A model generated the notes under the pieces. The model ran no database searches. It was not told the origin of the DNA and saw nothing but the letters and a program-made list of their open reading frames with translations. A stretch of 64,000 bases of DNA from Sweltsa coloradensis (taxonomy: Eukaryota > Arthropoda > Insecta > Plecoptera > Chloroperlidae), in assembly GCA_024449915.1 (NCBI GenBank), contig JAMZAV010003244.1:1-64000 (forward strand), given 5' to 3'. Positions 30,148 through 42,235 of the stretch are shown one piece after another (within the stretch, counting starts at the first letter, position 1; each line of letters begins with the position of its first letter). Made by a program: the position numbers and the translations under genes.

Positions 30148-31014
30148 TTAAACGTCTAACTAATACAGTTATAAGTACTGATTTACAAACAAGGTCAGTC
30201 ATAAAAATGTTTATATCGAAATAAATAAAATGTCCTGTTTTTTTGTGTTAGTATCTTTTCCTTAAATATTTTAATTAGTATTTTGGTACTGATACACAGC
30301 CGTGTTAATCAAATGAGGAAATAAATTTTGTGTGCTGTGCGACTTGTAATTGTTATATTATAACAATTTTAATGATTTTACCCACCCATAGATACATATT
30401 GGCCTTTCTGTCCCTATATGGGCACGTACTTTCATTAAATAATAATTGATATAGGGCTTAATTTGGTAACACTGCTGTAATGAAGTCTGAATATTACTAT
30501 TTTAAAGTTCAGTAAAATGTTTCAGTATTAACCCAGTATGACCATCTTGCTATATTTTAGTACGTAAAAAGTATTTAACCCACAACTCACCTCTTGACGT
30601 AGACAGTCTTCTTCCTCCAAGGCCTTGAACAGTTATGAGGCTTCGAGAAGAGAAAACGATGCGCGAAATTTCGTCCAGCACCATTGGCTTTATCTAAACG
30701 GGGGGTTCCGGAGTTTTACGTGTTGATCTAGGGACCTGGTGTTAAGTTCAGTACAGTCACCTTTCAATACAAGGTTACGTCTTTAAATTGCAATCATGAA
30801 ATGTTATCATTAAGTGCATAGGGTGGATACACAATAATGATATTAAAGTAAACTTTGGAGATGATAAAATGTAATTGAAAGATAGATATTTTTAGGTCAA
30901 CGGAAAGTGGTTTGGCGACAACTGTTCCCTCTTCAGAGGTGACGAACTAGGGAATTAGGGATTTGGTTATGGAAATATCCAAGGACACAATACCAGAATT
31001 TCTCTTACAGATTT
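30148..31014. other. Intergenic or upstream anoctamin region
   Basis: No supported exon. A consensus donor, AGAG|GTGAGTTG, lies on the minus strand with exon end at 30591, and one frame is open upstream of it. But its phase does not fit the first anoctamin exon found and the residues match nothing known, so it is not called as an exon. Confidence 0.35.
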
Positions 31015-31260
31015 CAGTCAGGTTTGCCGGTGGTGGTATTCGAACCCATGACCTACCGAATGAGAGTATCACAAGTTATGCTTGAGTTACCCCTGTCGGT
31101 GGTAGTGGGGATGGGTTTTTCAAGGATTATACATAACATTTAGCCCAGCATCACCGATAGAGTTAGCTGGTCATCCACGGTAACACATACGATAAGGGCG
31201 CTGGTCTGAAGCGTATGGCTCTACGAGGACGTGGGTTCGAATCCCTCATAAGGCATGTTT
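31015..31260. repeat. Two tRNA-like SINE heads, opposite strands
   Basis: At about 31025-31090 the minus strand shows GGGTTCGAATACC, a B-box. At about 31190-31260 the plus strand shows GTGGGTTCGAATCCC after an anticodon-arm-like region. Neither folds into a convincing complete tRNA. Both look like SINE-derived tRNA heads. Confidence 0.45.
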
Positions 31261-31439
31261 TTTTAACCGTCCTTTACCCATCATCGTCTCGAATAGCCTT
31301 AGTGCATTACTATAAGACGTCAAGAAATAGAGGTCATCATCATAGTGTGTAAAATAACTTTTTTTCTTAGGACTTACCGGTGATTTACATTATTGTTACC
31401 AAAAAATACCATCTGTCTTCCAAACCAACTCCCAAGTTC

Positions 31440-31690
31440 ACTCTTTGAAACTAATGGTGAGCTCTGGGTCGTCGTCGGGGAACTTTCCCCTTCCCTTGAC
31501 TACCTCCCCGACGGCGACGACAATGACGACACGGACGGACGATGACACAGACGAAGACGACCACGACGTGGGGGAACTCCTGCCCTCCCCGTACGCTTGT
31601 GGCTGGTTCCGACCAGCACTGGCCTGTCCACCCCTTGTCCCCCCGCGTCTCCTCTTACGTTCCTCCCCTTGGAAAGAAGTATACATGGTG
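31440..31690 (+). repeat. GC-rich dispersed repeat, copy 1
   Basis: Runs from GAAACTAATGGTGAGCTCTG through CGACGACGGGGAACTT-like text to CACCCCTTGTCCCCC. The same sequence recurs reversed at 44285-44530 and partly at 62505-62660. The apparent 87-codon minus-strand frame is not conserved among copies, so this is treated as a repeat, not a gene. Confidence 0.6.
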
Positions 31691-32344
31691 GCTATCCACA
31701 CTTATAGAATTTTTTTTGAAGATACTCTACTGATAACTCTACTGTTGAGTGCCCTAAAGCAACACTAACTAACTAATTAACTAAAAATACCATGAGACAG
31801 GAAAATCTTTCAGTAAGGACTGCCAGTGGCAACTATCGAACGTCGACCTCCCTTGTCCCGACTACCTCTATCAAGCTCACGTGTTCTGCACGAAACGACT
31901 ACTTTGTAAACATCACCTAAGGATAAGCCAATCAAATCAACATACAATCATCAAATAAGACATCATGTTGATCAAGAGACGCAAGTTTGTCACGATAGGA
32001 GTATAGCTGTCTCGACTTCGCCTGAAGTGAACAAATCGTGGTGCTATTGGTTTTCTTCAAGTCGTTATACCGTCTTAGTTTCCGTTTCTTGCGATTCTAT
32101 CACCCTGGTCAATTTACACACGGCTTTGTATGTACTATGTCCTTGCACATGCGAGCGTGCGGGTAAATAACAGCCACGCCCATGGTTTCCAATATTCGGA
32201 AATGTTTTGTTTGCAAAGATAACATATTATTACGGCCCGCTCAGTCCCTGGAACAGCATAAGCTTCGCTATCAAAGGGTCTACAGTCTACACAAAGCATG
32301 TTTAGGTAACCACAGCAGGCTCTTGAGTTTATCAGTTATTATAT
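31691..32344. other. Intergenic stretch, nothing recognised
   Basis: Mixed composition. No coding frame with family resemblance and no clear repeat boundary seen. Confidence 0.4.
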
Positions 32345-32640
32345 TTTGCCTGGGAAACCTGCCCAGGGTGTAATTATTACATCTCCCTGTGTCCAACAGG
32401 TATTTAGGAGAGTTATGTGTTAGGAAAACTGTGAAGGGAATGACCAAGGGCTGTTTATAAGACTCAATCCCCTGCATTCTATTAAAGACTGAATCTTGGA
32501 ATAACCTTCCAGTCAGGATTGACGGTGGTGGGATTCGAACTAATAACGTCCCGAATCAAAGTATCCATCTTCTAACCATGGATTTACATGGCATTAAGTC
32601 CATGATACAACTGCCCGTTCTGTGACGAAGTTGGTTGACT
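32345..32640 (-). repeat. tRNA-headed SINE copy
   Basis: Minus-strand head near 32520-32600 with GTTCGAATCCCACC; the body contains GGGAAACCTGCCCAGGG and CCTTCCAGTCAGGATTGACG. Related text is found at 11234-11410 and 12095-12160, so this is one SINE family. Confidence 0.5.
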
Positions 32641-33436
32641 CTAAATAACTGTAGATGTATTATACACTGATATATTAATGATTTTATTTTGATATCATTA
32701 ATCAGATAGTTGTGTGCACTTTATAGTAAATTATATCCAAACGTACTGCATGCCGAGCAAGTCCACCAAATACGTCGGAACTTGTTACTTTAACAAAAGT
32801 CATTCCCGTTCCTCGAAAAGTTTAAACTTACAAGTTTTGCAAGTTCATTTAAAAATTAAAAAATTAGCGACATTAGAAAAATCGTAAAAATTGTATTTAA
32901 AAGGTCACGTTCATTAAGCATGGAGTTAAAAAAAACTCTTTTAGCCTTAAATTTGAGTAGTTAGAAGTAGAAATATTCGAATAAAATAAAATAAAATCTA
33001 CATAGTTACTTCTCCCTTGAGGGTGGTAACTCGTTGTCAACGGAAAATAATTATAAAATATTTATATCGTTGGCAAACTCTATTTCAACGTTACCATAGA
33101 AAAGTGAAAAATAAATACGTAATCAAAAGGCAAATACTGATAGATGGCTTGTGCTTTATCAGTATACATAGTAGAAAGTACACACAGAAATAAAGCTGAC
33201 GAATAAACAGTGTATCACTTTTTGAACAGAGGAGTTTGGCAGTTGTGTCAAATGGAAGTAAAAAGTTGGTTTCGCCAGGATATGCCACAAAGACCACCTT
33301 TCATTTCATGACATGAATGCATGATAAGAAGGGCGGTTCCCTTACTCCAGACAAACATTTTCATAAAGTACCAGACAAGCAAGAGAAATTATGCGGAAAG
33401 ATGTTCCATAATGTCTCACGAGACGAAGTTATATGA
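32641..33436. other. AT-rich intergenic stretch
   Basis: Low-complexity AAAATAAAATAAAAT near 32980; otherwise nothing recognisable. Confidence 0.4.
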
Positions 33437-33745
33437 AAGACTTTCTATAAAAAATCCAGCCCGACGGGGTATCGAACTCCGGTCTCCCGATTACCGGTCG
33501 AGTGCTTTAGGGCCTACCCAAGCTACCGGGACGGTTTACTTCATAACATCTGGATTGTCGGTGCATTGTAGATCAGAATAGATTAGAACAGTACTGCAAC
33601 GATTCTGCTGCCTTTGAACTGACCATCTAAACACGATTTAGAATGTCATTTTAGCTAACGATACAAATCAAAAATTACAAAATCTATCCCGACTGGGTCT
33701 CCCACATTCCGGATAGGCGCCTTAGCCAACTAGTCCACCGGGACG
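33437..33745 (-). repeat. Two SINE tRNA heads in tandem (minus strand)
   Basis: Copy at 33437-33540 contains GGGGTATCGAACTCCGGTCT. Copy at 33668-33745 contains CCCGACTGGGTCTCCCAC and GCGCCTTAGCCAACTAG. Both are the complement of a tRNA T-arm and D-arm and belong to the family seen at 35190, 37640 and 46350. Each ends CCGGGACGG, like a common element boundary. Confidence 0.5.
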
Positions 33746-34662
33746 GTAACTTCTGAATTTGTTACTGCATATAAGATCTGAATGAATGGAACAGTACTGC
33801 AACGAATCTGCTGCCTTTGAACCGACCAAACAAACATGATAAGGCAAGCTCGATAAAGTCGAACTCTGGCAGTCGTCGGAGATCGCTCTCTCTCCATTTG
33901 ACGCTGACGACGACTCAAGAACCCCCTCCCTCAAAACGGTTGACGCTCCGTACACAAAACAAACTCAAACTCCTTCCCTTGTGTCTGACAGTGACTGGAT
34001 CTGTCCAATATGGGTCTGGTCCGTAGGTTGTAATTAATTGGAAAATTAATTGAATAATGTGGAATATATTTTTAAAGTTTTATTCGTCATTAAACAAGCT
34101 TTTATTTGATACTCAAGTCGACTGTGTTGTCGTTATTTTACAGGTTAATAAAAATTTTGATATTTTTTTGTAATTAATATTTTTTTATCTGTCCCCATTT
34201 CCAAACTAATGCTCAGGTTGGGGGGAGCGTTAGTATGATTTACTCAAGCTATTTTTGTCTTCCTTAGCTGCCGGCTAGCCAGACCTGACACAACTTTTTC
34301 AGCCTTCTATTCATCTGCTTTAATTAATATAATTAATGGGAATGTAATCAAGCCTCGGGACATAACTATATATCAGTTTTGGGGACATAACTATTTTGCT
34401 TCTTGTGGTTATTTTGTTTTTATTTAAAGACTGTGGCACGCGAATGGCATACATTTAATTGAGATTTAACTAATACTTAATTTAATTTATTTATTAATCA
34501 TGCTTTTTACAGGAAATTCGTTTGGAGCAATCAAATATCGGATTAATTGATGGCATTATGTTGGTAAAGTGGGAAAATTTTATACCAATTGATTGAGTTT
34601 TATTTATTCATAGTAACACCTGTGTCAAAAGTGGTTAAATTTAACTAAAACTTAATTAAACG
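33746..34662. other. Intergenic stretch, AT-rich
   Basis: No supported gene. The small open frames around 33817-34026 overlap on both strands and have no family resemblance. Confidence 0.4.
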
Positions 34663-35270
34663 AGTGAGCGCAGCGAACGAAATGGTACAACGTCACTTTT
34701 TCGGCTCTTCCGTGATTCTGTGGGTCTGTCTGTCTATCTGTCTGTGTGTACTTCGAAAATCAACCGAATCGCTGAACAGATTGCGCTGTAATTTTAAACA
34801 GACATCCGGTACGAGTTTACTGAAAACTGCTAACAAAATCAGCTAGATATACATTGCGATTTAAGCCTACAAGAAAAAAATAAATTGAAAAATAGGCTGC
34901 TAATGTGTAGGAATTATTTTAACGACAATGGTTTTGTTTTCGAAAAAAATATTTTCTGTTTGTTATTTGCATGGCTGTGAGATGTCGTGTCGTGTCCAAG
35001 GTGTATCGAATTTTGCACGCTCAAGGAGCCCCCAAATAGAGCTGGAAGATTGAATAAACCTTGCAATCTTTACACGTATTTTGTACTGGCTATTTTTTCC
35101 ATAGTACCTATATTGTCACAGATGATAGACTACACTACGTTATATGCATTTCAAAACATGTTAAATGATTTTTAAAATTCATTCCAGAAATTACAAAATC
35201 TTTCCCGACCAGGGGATTGAACCCACGTCTCCCACATTTCGGGTATAAGGACGCCTTAGCCGGGTCGGGG
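34663..35270 (-). mobile_element. Long SINE-like repeat, family S copy 1
   Basis: Aligns over about 600 bp with 37093-37712. Shared blocks include CATCCGGTACGAGTTTA, TTATTTTAACGACAATG, TTGAATAAACCTTGCAAT (with changes) and TATATGCATTTCAAAACATG. The right end is a minus-strand tRNA-like head (GACCAGGGGATTGAACCCAC). The left end is CGAGTGAGCG.AGCGAACG. No coding frame. Confidence 0.65.
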
Positions 35271-35271
35271 C

Positions 35272-35724
35272 CACATCACCGAATATCCACTGCACACAAT
35301 ACCCACAACACCGAATTCACAGTTGAAAAATGTTAAAGTATTTCTGAATGGGTCGTAAGACCGAATAATTTTATTTTCAGAGTCCAAACACAGAATAGGT
35401 CACATCACCGAAATACCCACAACACACAATCGCCACAGAGACCGAAAATCGGTAAAATCTAAAGTAAGTTGTGAAGAACGACCCGTCCTGCTAGTGCCAC
35501 AACACCGAATTTTTCGGTCTTGTGGCAATTGTGTGCTGTGGATACCTGTGTCACAACACCGAATAATTCGGTCCTACGACCCATCCAGTATGTGCCACAA
35601 CACCGAAACTTTCGGTCTTACGACAGGGCATGCCACACGACCAATAATTCTGAAATACTTTAACATTTTTCATCTGTGAATTCGGTGTTGTGGGTATTGT
35701 GTGCAGTGGATATTCGGTGATGTG
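35272..35724. mobile_element. MITE with about 75-bp inverted ends (CACATCACCG)
   Basis: Left end CACATCACCGAATATCCACT and right end AGTGGATATTCGGTGATGTG are reverse complements; similarity extends through the ACCGAATTCACAG / CTGTGAATTCGGT pair. The interior holds several CACAACACCGAA / TTCGGTGTTGTG hairpins. A related copy is at 45096-45415. It directly follows a SINE tRNA head. Confidence 0.7.
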
Positions 35725-36576
35725 ATGATCAAAACGATGTTTTTGAAACGTCACTGTTTCACGCACCCTGCGTAAACTCCTCTATGCAACCCGCTAGACT
35801 TAGGAGAGTTGAAGTAGGCATCTGAGAAGGCGCGACACTGTCAGCCTAATGACTATTGGTTGCTCTAGTACCAAGGTTATCCGCTAGTTGGGCGCTACTG
35901 GTCAAATTTACGCGGGATTTGAACTAGGATGGGATGAAAGTGCTCCTCGTAAGCTGACAAATTGTCAGACGTCTGTGAATGAAGGGCTGGTTCTCTTTAG
36001 ACATTCTAAAATAATATCAATTCACGACGGAAATGTACTGAAACAAAGATAAATTATAAATCACTATGTTTAATCCCTCTGCAGGACCCAAGGGTTCCTA
36101 CGCCACTGTATTGGAAGGTAAGCTTGAGCCTTAGGTGTCTCATCTCCAACCGTTGTTACATAAGTTACGCTTTTAGGTTTATGTATAAACGCCTTTTGCA
36201 TATTAAAGTTTGGAAACCCATTCATAGATAAGGGTTTACGGAGACTAGACAGTTCTTCAATGGTCTCTTCATCTGATATTCGTTTTCAACGACTTTACTT
36301 TGGGAACCAAAAACACTTTATCACCCATAAAAAATCCCTTAAATCCCCATCGGGTGGGTGGTATCAAACATCCCCTAAATGAAAATGTTAATAATTGAAT
36401 TTAGAAAAATCGTTTTATAATTATTTAAAACCTAACAACCATGGTATTTAATTAAAACATATTTATTGTAATATTTAATAAAAAATGTTTTAATTGATAG
36501 CAAATAGTTTAAGGCCATTCTAGACGCTAAATTGACTTCATTGAAGAGTTGCTTCTTGTAACTAATTATTGAAATA
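35725..36576. other. Intergenic stretch, nothing recognised
   Basis: No coding frame or repeat with clear ends seen. Confidence 0.4.
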
Positions 36577-37086
36577 ACATGTATTAGGCTATGAAAAAAA
36601 ACAAAAAACAAAATATTGTCCCTATTTCTGGGGCGTACCGGCTGTTTAATTTGCATATTGCGCCTAATTGCACTAGGCCTATCAAGTCCAATTTCAAAAC
36701 GGCTTTTCAGATTATCTTCATTTTTTTAAATTAATTTCGTCATCTCTTTGTTCATATAGTGAACAAGTTTCGTAAGGTTATGCGGAAGGGATTACAACTT
36801 ACAAGTTATGAATTTTTTTATTTAACCCTTTGAGTTGAGTGTTGGGGCAAATTTTATGGGGCAAATAAAAAATTCATAGCTTGTAATCCCTTCCGCAAAA
36901 CCTTACGAAACTTGTTCACTATATGAACAAAGAGATGACGAAATTAATAAAAAATGAAGATAATCTGAAAAGCCGTTTTGAAATTGGACTTGATAGTGCA
37001 ATAAGGCGCAATATGCAAATTAAACAGCCGGTACGCCCCAAAAATAGGGGCATATATATTTTTTTTTCATAGTCTAATACATTTTT
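36577..37086. mobile_element. Foldback element, about 510 bp
   Basis: Left arm (36577-36822) and right arm (36858-37086) are near-perfect reverse complements: TGTATTAGGCTATGAAAAAA against TTTTTTTCATAGTCTAATAC, GTACCGGCTGTTTAATTTGC against its complement, and AACTTGTTCACTATATGAAC in the inner part. The loop is about 35 bp. No transposase. Confidence 0.75.
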
Positions 37087-37092
37087 AATTGA

Positions 37093-37712
37093 ACGAGTGA
37101 GCGTAGCGAACGTAGTGATTTCCATTCGACTTAAACGGCCCTTACGGTTTTTCTGCGTGCGTGCGTGTGTGTGTGTGTGTGTGTGTGTACGTTGAAAATC
37201 AGCCGAATCGCTGAACAAATTGCGCTGAAATTTTAAACGGACATCCGGTACGAGTTTATTGAGAACTGTTAACAAAATCAGCAAGATTCATTGCGATTTA
37301 AACCTACAAGAAATAATAAACTGAGAAATAGACTTCCAATGTTTAGAAATTATTTTAACGACAATGTTTTAGATTTTGAAAAGATATTTTTTTGTTTGTT
37401 TTTCGCCTGGCCGTGAAATGCCGTGTCCATGCAAGGTCAGTCGAATGTTGGACGTCAAGGTACCCCCAAATTCCGCACGTAGATTGAGTAAACCTTGCAA
37501 TATTTTCACGTATTTCGTACTGGCTATGTTAACCATAGTAGGCCCTATTGCCACAGATGATGGACTACACTGCGTTATATGCATTTCAAAACATGTTTAA
37601 TTATTTTTGAAATGCAATCTAGAAATTACAAAATCTTTCCCGACCAGGGGATTGAACCCACGTCTCCTACATTTCGGCTACAAGGGCGCTTTAGCCAACT
37701 AGACTAGGGAAA
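37093..37712 (-). mobile_element. Long SINE-like repeat, family S copy 2
   Basis: Second copy of the 34663-35270 repeat, with a GT microsatellite at about 37152-37190. The right end is the minus-strand tRNA-like head ending GCTTTAGCCAACTAGA. A CTAGG-type MITE begins two bases later at 37714. Confidence 0.65.
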
Positions 37713-37713
37713 C

Positions 37714-38075
37714 GCCAAAGTCGTAGTTAGACGAGTGAGCGAGTCATGTGGTGAGTACCCGGAACATTAGCATTTAAGTTTGATAATTATATTCGTATTG
37801 ATAATAGGGTATTGGTGGAAATCACTGTGCCGGAGGTTGCTGTTGTTGCAGTCTTCAACTGAATATTCCGTGTGACTGCCGGGTCTTGCTTAATGTTAGA
37901 TTGTTGGTCCGGAGTTGTGTAAATGTTTTAGGCCATAGTTTTAGGCCAAAATGCTCCAATGTAGCCTATATGATAGGCTAGGGAGGCCTAAGGTAAGGGG
38001 AAGAAAAGAAATGTTACCGGGTACTCAACACATGGCTCACTCACTCGTCTAACAACGACTTTGGCGTTTCCCTAG
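37714..38075. mobile_element. CTAGG-ended MITE, copy 1
   Basis: Left end CTAGGGAAACGCCAAAGTCG and right end CGACTTTGGCGTTTCCCTAG are reverse complements; homology continues about 55 bp through ACGAGTGAGCGAG and GGTACTCA. About 360 bp, no coding frame. Confidence 0.75.
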
Positions 38076-38570
38076 TAATAAGTTACAAAAAGTAACTTTT
38101 TAATGAAGTAAATTTAGCGTCTATCAATTTGAGTGGGTTTTTTTTTTGGGGGGGGGGATAGGGGGGAGTAGTTTGGAGTCTTATTTCTATTGGTACAATA
38201 ATGTTTTATTTTCTCTCGTTGTTATAAATAGTAATTAAATAGAGCTTCTAAGTTTAAAAACCATAAGACAATAATGGCATAAAGATGGTATATAACTGTG
38301 TATGTAAACGTACATAAAATTCAGATAAATGACTACAAACTTGTGGCTTCATTGTTACAATAACCTCTTTATGCCAGTGTGGCTTATAAACTTTGCTCTA
38401 TCTACTTACAATCTACAACATTGTGACAAACATAAAACATTATTGTGGCAGTAGAGATGAAACGTTTTACGAATATATTTCAAAAATACAAATTTTAACC
38501 TTAACCCCAATTACTCATAATTTTTTTAACAATTAAAAAACTATACAGGCTAGTATTAGCAGATTTAAGG
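38076..38570. other. AT-rich stretch with a T/G homopolymer
   Basis: Nothing recognised beyond a T9-G9 run at about 38142-38158. Confidence 0.4.
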
Positions 38571-38745
38571 AAAACGCCAAAGTCATTGTAAAACGAGTTC
38601 AATGTTGAGTACCCGGAAACATTTGCATTTAATATGATAGGCTAGGGAGGAGAGAGTAGAGACACATGCTGGATCCAGCCTTAGGGAGGGGAGGAAAGGG
38701 ATGTCACATGGATTCTCAACACATGGCTCGCTCATTCGTCTAATG
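38571..38745. mobile_element. CTAGG-family MITE, degraded copy 2
   Basis: Left part AGGAAAACGCCAAAGTCATT and inner GTTGAGTACCCGGAAACATT. The right part CTCAACACATGGCTCGCTCA matches the inner right arm of copy 1, but the outer right end is lost. Confidence 0.6.
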
Positions 38746-39239
38746 CAGTGGCGTAAATTAGAACCCGACGCCCCCGGGAGCAGGTGGGGGTTCGGTGTGT
38801 AAGAGAGGCCCGGTCCGCAAAACGAACAGATCTTTTTTATTGTCATACCAATTTCAAATTGTGTCTATTTTTACACACAAGAAAACTTAATACATTATTT
38901 TAACAACTAAATCATCAACTTGCATCTCCATTCTCTAGTTAAAATTTTTACTTGAGTTTTGTTATTACACTGGTTAAACATCGAATAACAATTTCAAAAT
39001 GTTGGTAAATGTTGGGACCCTACTAGCTTTCGAAAGCTTCTTCAGAGCGAAATAACACGGAAAAATAGTTTGGAAATGGGGTTAAATAAGTCAAATGCAA
39101 ATTTCATGTAAATATATTTTTCTTCAGCTGTACCAAAAGCCGTGGCAATCGTAGCAGTACAATTATCTGTACATACATTTCTTCGATGAAAAGCAGTATT
39201 AACATCAACGACATGTTGGAGGGTTTCGAAGATCACCTG
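38746..39239. other. Intergenic stretch, nothing recognised
   Basis: No supported gene. Faint R-family-like text begins near 39000. Confidence 0.35.
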
Positions 39240-39514
39240 AAAATTTCTCCAAGATCGGAATATTCGTTAAGAGTGAACAAACTTAAATAGAAAAATAGTA
39301 AGATTTCGATGTTTATAAGATTTTTTTATCGTACCCAAAAAAGAGACAGGTCTAAGTTCAGAGATTTCAAAGGTCCTCTGAAAATTTCATCAGGATCGGA
39401 GTAGCCATTTTCCGGTAGTGCGCGAACAGACAAAAACTTAAAAAAAAAAAACACCCGAGGTATTTTTCTCATAGTCAAAAGAAAGTCTTCACTACGAAAG
39501 CAACGTTGATCCAA
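39240..39514 (+). mobile_element. Diverged R-family fragment
   Basis: Contains CTAAGTTCAGAGATTTCAAA, AAAATTTCATCAGGATCGGA and ACACCCGAGGTATTTTTCTC, then GTTGATCCAAT at the right end. This matches the right third of R elements at lower identity. Confidence 0.5.
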
Positions 39515-39779
39515 TCCAATAAAAGACCAAAGGTACCAAAGGGAGGGGGAGTAGTAGTTTTACACGGAAATCAGTACTTATAATTAAGCCAGTAGTTTAC
39601 AGCAATTAAATAATTTTATGGTGTATGGGAATTATACCTAAAGTAATCTGATGTTTTCGTGTGATCGATTTGACTCATTACCTAGGGGTACGCCTTGGGT
39701 TTCAATAATCCGTTGATAATTGATTATATTGCCGAATTGTGTTATTGTATTTAATATATTTTTTTAAGTTACTAGCGCA

Positions 39780-40010
39780 CATTGTGGTCTGGCGTGCGTA
39801 GGTTTGATAATTATCTTTTTGTCGCAAATAAAATAGTATCGGTACGGTCAATTATTGTCAAAGTTAATACTGATAGCATTGCATTTGCTAATCCTCCCCC
39901 CCCCCCTCCTCCTCGCCTAGCACACACAATAATTCACAAGTATAATAATGTTGCTGCATTTTTATGCATGTATTACATAGTACAGTATATACTTACAAAT
40001 AAGACAAGAC
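39780..40010 (+). repeat. Dispersed repeat pair, copy 1
   Basis: GTCGCAAATAAAATAGTA through GCATTGCATTTGCTA and a C/T-rich tract resembles 44700-44850 on the same strand. A C homopolymer lies at about 39896-39906. Function unknown. Confidence 0.45.
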
Positions 40011-40564
40011 AATAGTGTGCCACCCTTAGGCATGAACTAAGATATTAGAAAATATGGTAATTTTTTGTTTTAATACATTAACTTCTGGATTATACTTTCA
40101 AAATGCGTGAATCGTGTTGAGAAATCGTAATATATATTTAATGTTAGTAATGATTTATTCTAGTATTTGCCATTCAGTAAAATGCTAAATAATTATTGTT
40201 GAACCCAGAACTAACGCTCGTTAACAACGCACTGACACTGCTCGATCACATCGCGCAATATATAGTATCTCATCCAGGGATGCATTCGTACCCGTGCGGG
40301 CCGGGGCGGCGCCTTATTGCTACTAAATTAGAGGCCAAGACGGCGCCCTGGCTGAGATTTTATGTACAACCAGGACGCACCTATAGGCTAACATGTGAAA
40401 AACTGAACTATGTATGCATATTTTTCAGCTGTTCTGTTTCTTACCCCTTCGCCCTTATACACTATTCAGAGATTATTCTAAATCTTTCCAGTGCTATCAC
40501 AGAAATAAAGTGAATAAATCATCTTCGTTGTCAGATTAAATAGTTGAAAGTGTTGTATTATTTA
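40011..40564. other. Intergenic stretch, nothing recognised
   Basis: An open plus-strand frame at 40196-40513 (105 codons) has no family resemblance, and no exon signals support it. Confidence 0.35.
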
Positions 40565-41256
40565 ATACCATACAAAATGCAAAAACTTGCAAAAAAGGGG
40601 CCAAGCCGAAACGAGGAAGATACAAGTGGCTCAACTGCATAAAGTGGTGAGATCTAGAAGTGTGGCCAAGCCCATTATTTTGTTTAAAATAATAAATATA
40701 TTTATTAATAATTGTATAATAAATTAATTATATATCAATATCCATATTATTATCTAACTATAATTATGAAATAAATATATTAACAAAAATAACATAAATA
40801 TTAAATAAATTTATTGAGACATTTACATGTGGAAATATCAAAATTAACAGACGCGATTCCATTCAAAATTAAAAGCTTGGTCGATGGATTTGGATTGGTT
40901 ATGTTTTGATTAGTCAGTAACGACAACCAAGTTAAAAATTCATCGACCAAGCTTTTAATTTTGAATGGCGTCTGTTAATTTTGATATTTCCACATGTAAA
41001 TGTTTCAATACATTTATTTAATGTTTATGTTATTTTTGTTAATATATTTATTTCATAATTATAGTTAGGTAATAATATGGATATTGATATATTATTAATT
41101 TTTTATACAATTAATAAATATATTTATTATTTTAAACAAAATAATGGGCTTAGTCACACTTCTAGATCTCACCACTTTATGCAGTTGAGCTACTTGTATC
41201 TTCCTCGTTTTCGGCTTGGCCCCTTTTTGCAAGTTTTTGCATTTTTGTATGGTATA
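40565..41256. mobile_element. Foldback element, about 690 bp
   Basis: Arms 40565-40886 and 40941-41256 are near-perfect inverted repeats: ATACCATACAAAATGCAAAA against its complement at the far end, and AAAAGCTTGGTCGATG against CATCGACCAAGCTTTT beside the loop. The loop is about 54 bp. The arms differ by small indels only. Confidence 0.8.
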
Positions 41257-41389
41257 TCAATAATTTTTTTAGAACATACACGTTTTTGGGTACAATCGAA
41301 GAAATATTTCTCATGAATATCGTACTTTTACAATGTTTTTCGAATTAAGTGCGATATTTTCGTGACATTTGGGCCAATTCTGACCAAAT

Positions 41390-42235
41390 GGTCGGGGCTA
41401 CAACGATCATATTTTACATGCACATTAAGGTTGTGGTGATGAAGTGCCTTTTGAAAGAAAAAGTTAGTTAGCCAGAATTCATAGAAATAAAGGTTTAAAT
41501 ATAAGTTTTTTGAGGTATTTAATAACCCCACACAACAAAAAAAACTTGTAAAGAAACAGCCAAACCTAACACAATTAAAATCAATGAGATCTAAAAGAAA
41601 TGCCAATTCTTATGTACCCATCCTCCATTTTCGCAATCTTAATACATAAATTTACTTTGACCTGTGACTGCATCCTTGCAAAGCGTGACAAAATTTTATC
41701 TGCAAGTATTGTTTTCAAATAATGTAAAAGTTTGAGCAAATTTATTTTTCCAAGCTCTGCAAGGATGCAGTCACAGGGCAAAGTGAATTTATGTATTAAG
41801 ATTGCGAAAATGTAGGAGGGTTCATAAGCTTGGCATTTCTTTTAGATCTCATTGCTTTTGGTTGTGTATGGTTTGGCTGTTTTTTTACAAGTTTTTTGTT
41901 ATGTGTGGGATTTCATTACTTTTTCACGTTCCATTACAAAATTATTTGTTAATATACAATAATTTTATCAAAGTCGATTTAATTGATGTGGTATTACCAT
42001 TTTACAATAGAATTTAATATATCTTGGAGTCCAAAGACTTGTTTTGTAAACAACGTAGGTGATCATTGTCAAGTAACTATAGTTACTTGTTAATTATATT
42101 TTTGTAAAAGGCTTACGTTAAAACCGTTATCTGGAAGCCTTCCAGCAATTTTTTTCAACTTTTTCTTTCAAAAGGCCCTATCACTATTACCTTAATGTAC
42201 ATGTAAAATATGAACGTTGTAGCCCCACCCGTATG
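41390..42235. mobile_element. Foldback element, about 845 bp
   Basis: Left arm 41390-41685, right arm about 41757-42235. Outer pairs include GGGGCTACAACG / CGTTGTAGCCCC and CTTTTTCTTTCAAAAGG; inner pairs include TGCAAGGATGCAGTCACAG. The right arm carries an extra insertion between its two halves (about 41910-42155). Confidence 0.7.

Noticed and set aside
30591..30720. Upstream anoctamin exon ending at AGAG|GTGAGT
   Set aside because: The phase does not fit the exon at 25699, the in-phase frame has a stop 14 codons upstream, and residues are not conserved.
31438..31701. N-terminal anoctamin exon with an acidic sequence
   Set aside because: The same DNA is a dispersed repeat at 44285 and 62505, and no family motif is present.
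39782..40513. Plus-strand frames of 77 and 105 codons
   Set aside because: No family resemblance or splice context; the first overlaps a repeat with a C homopolymer.
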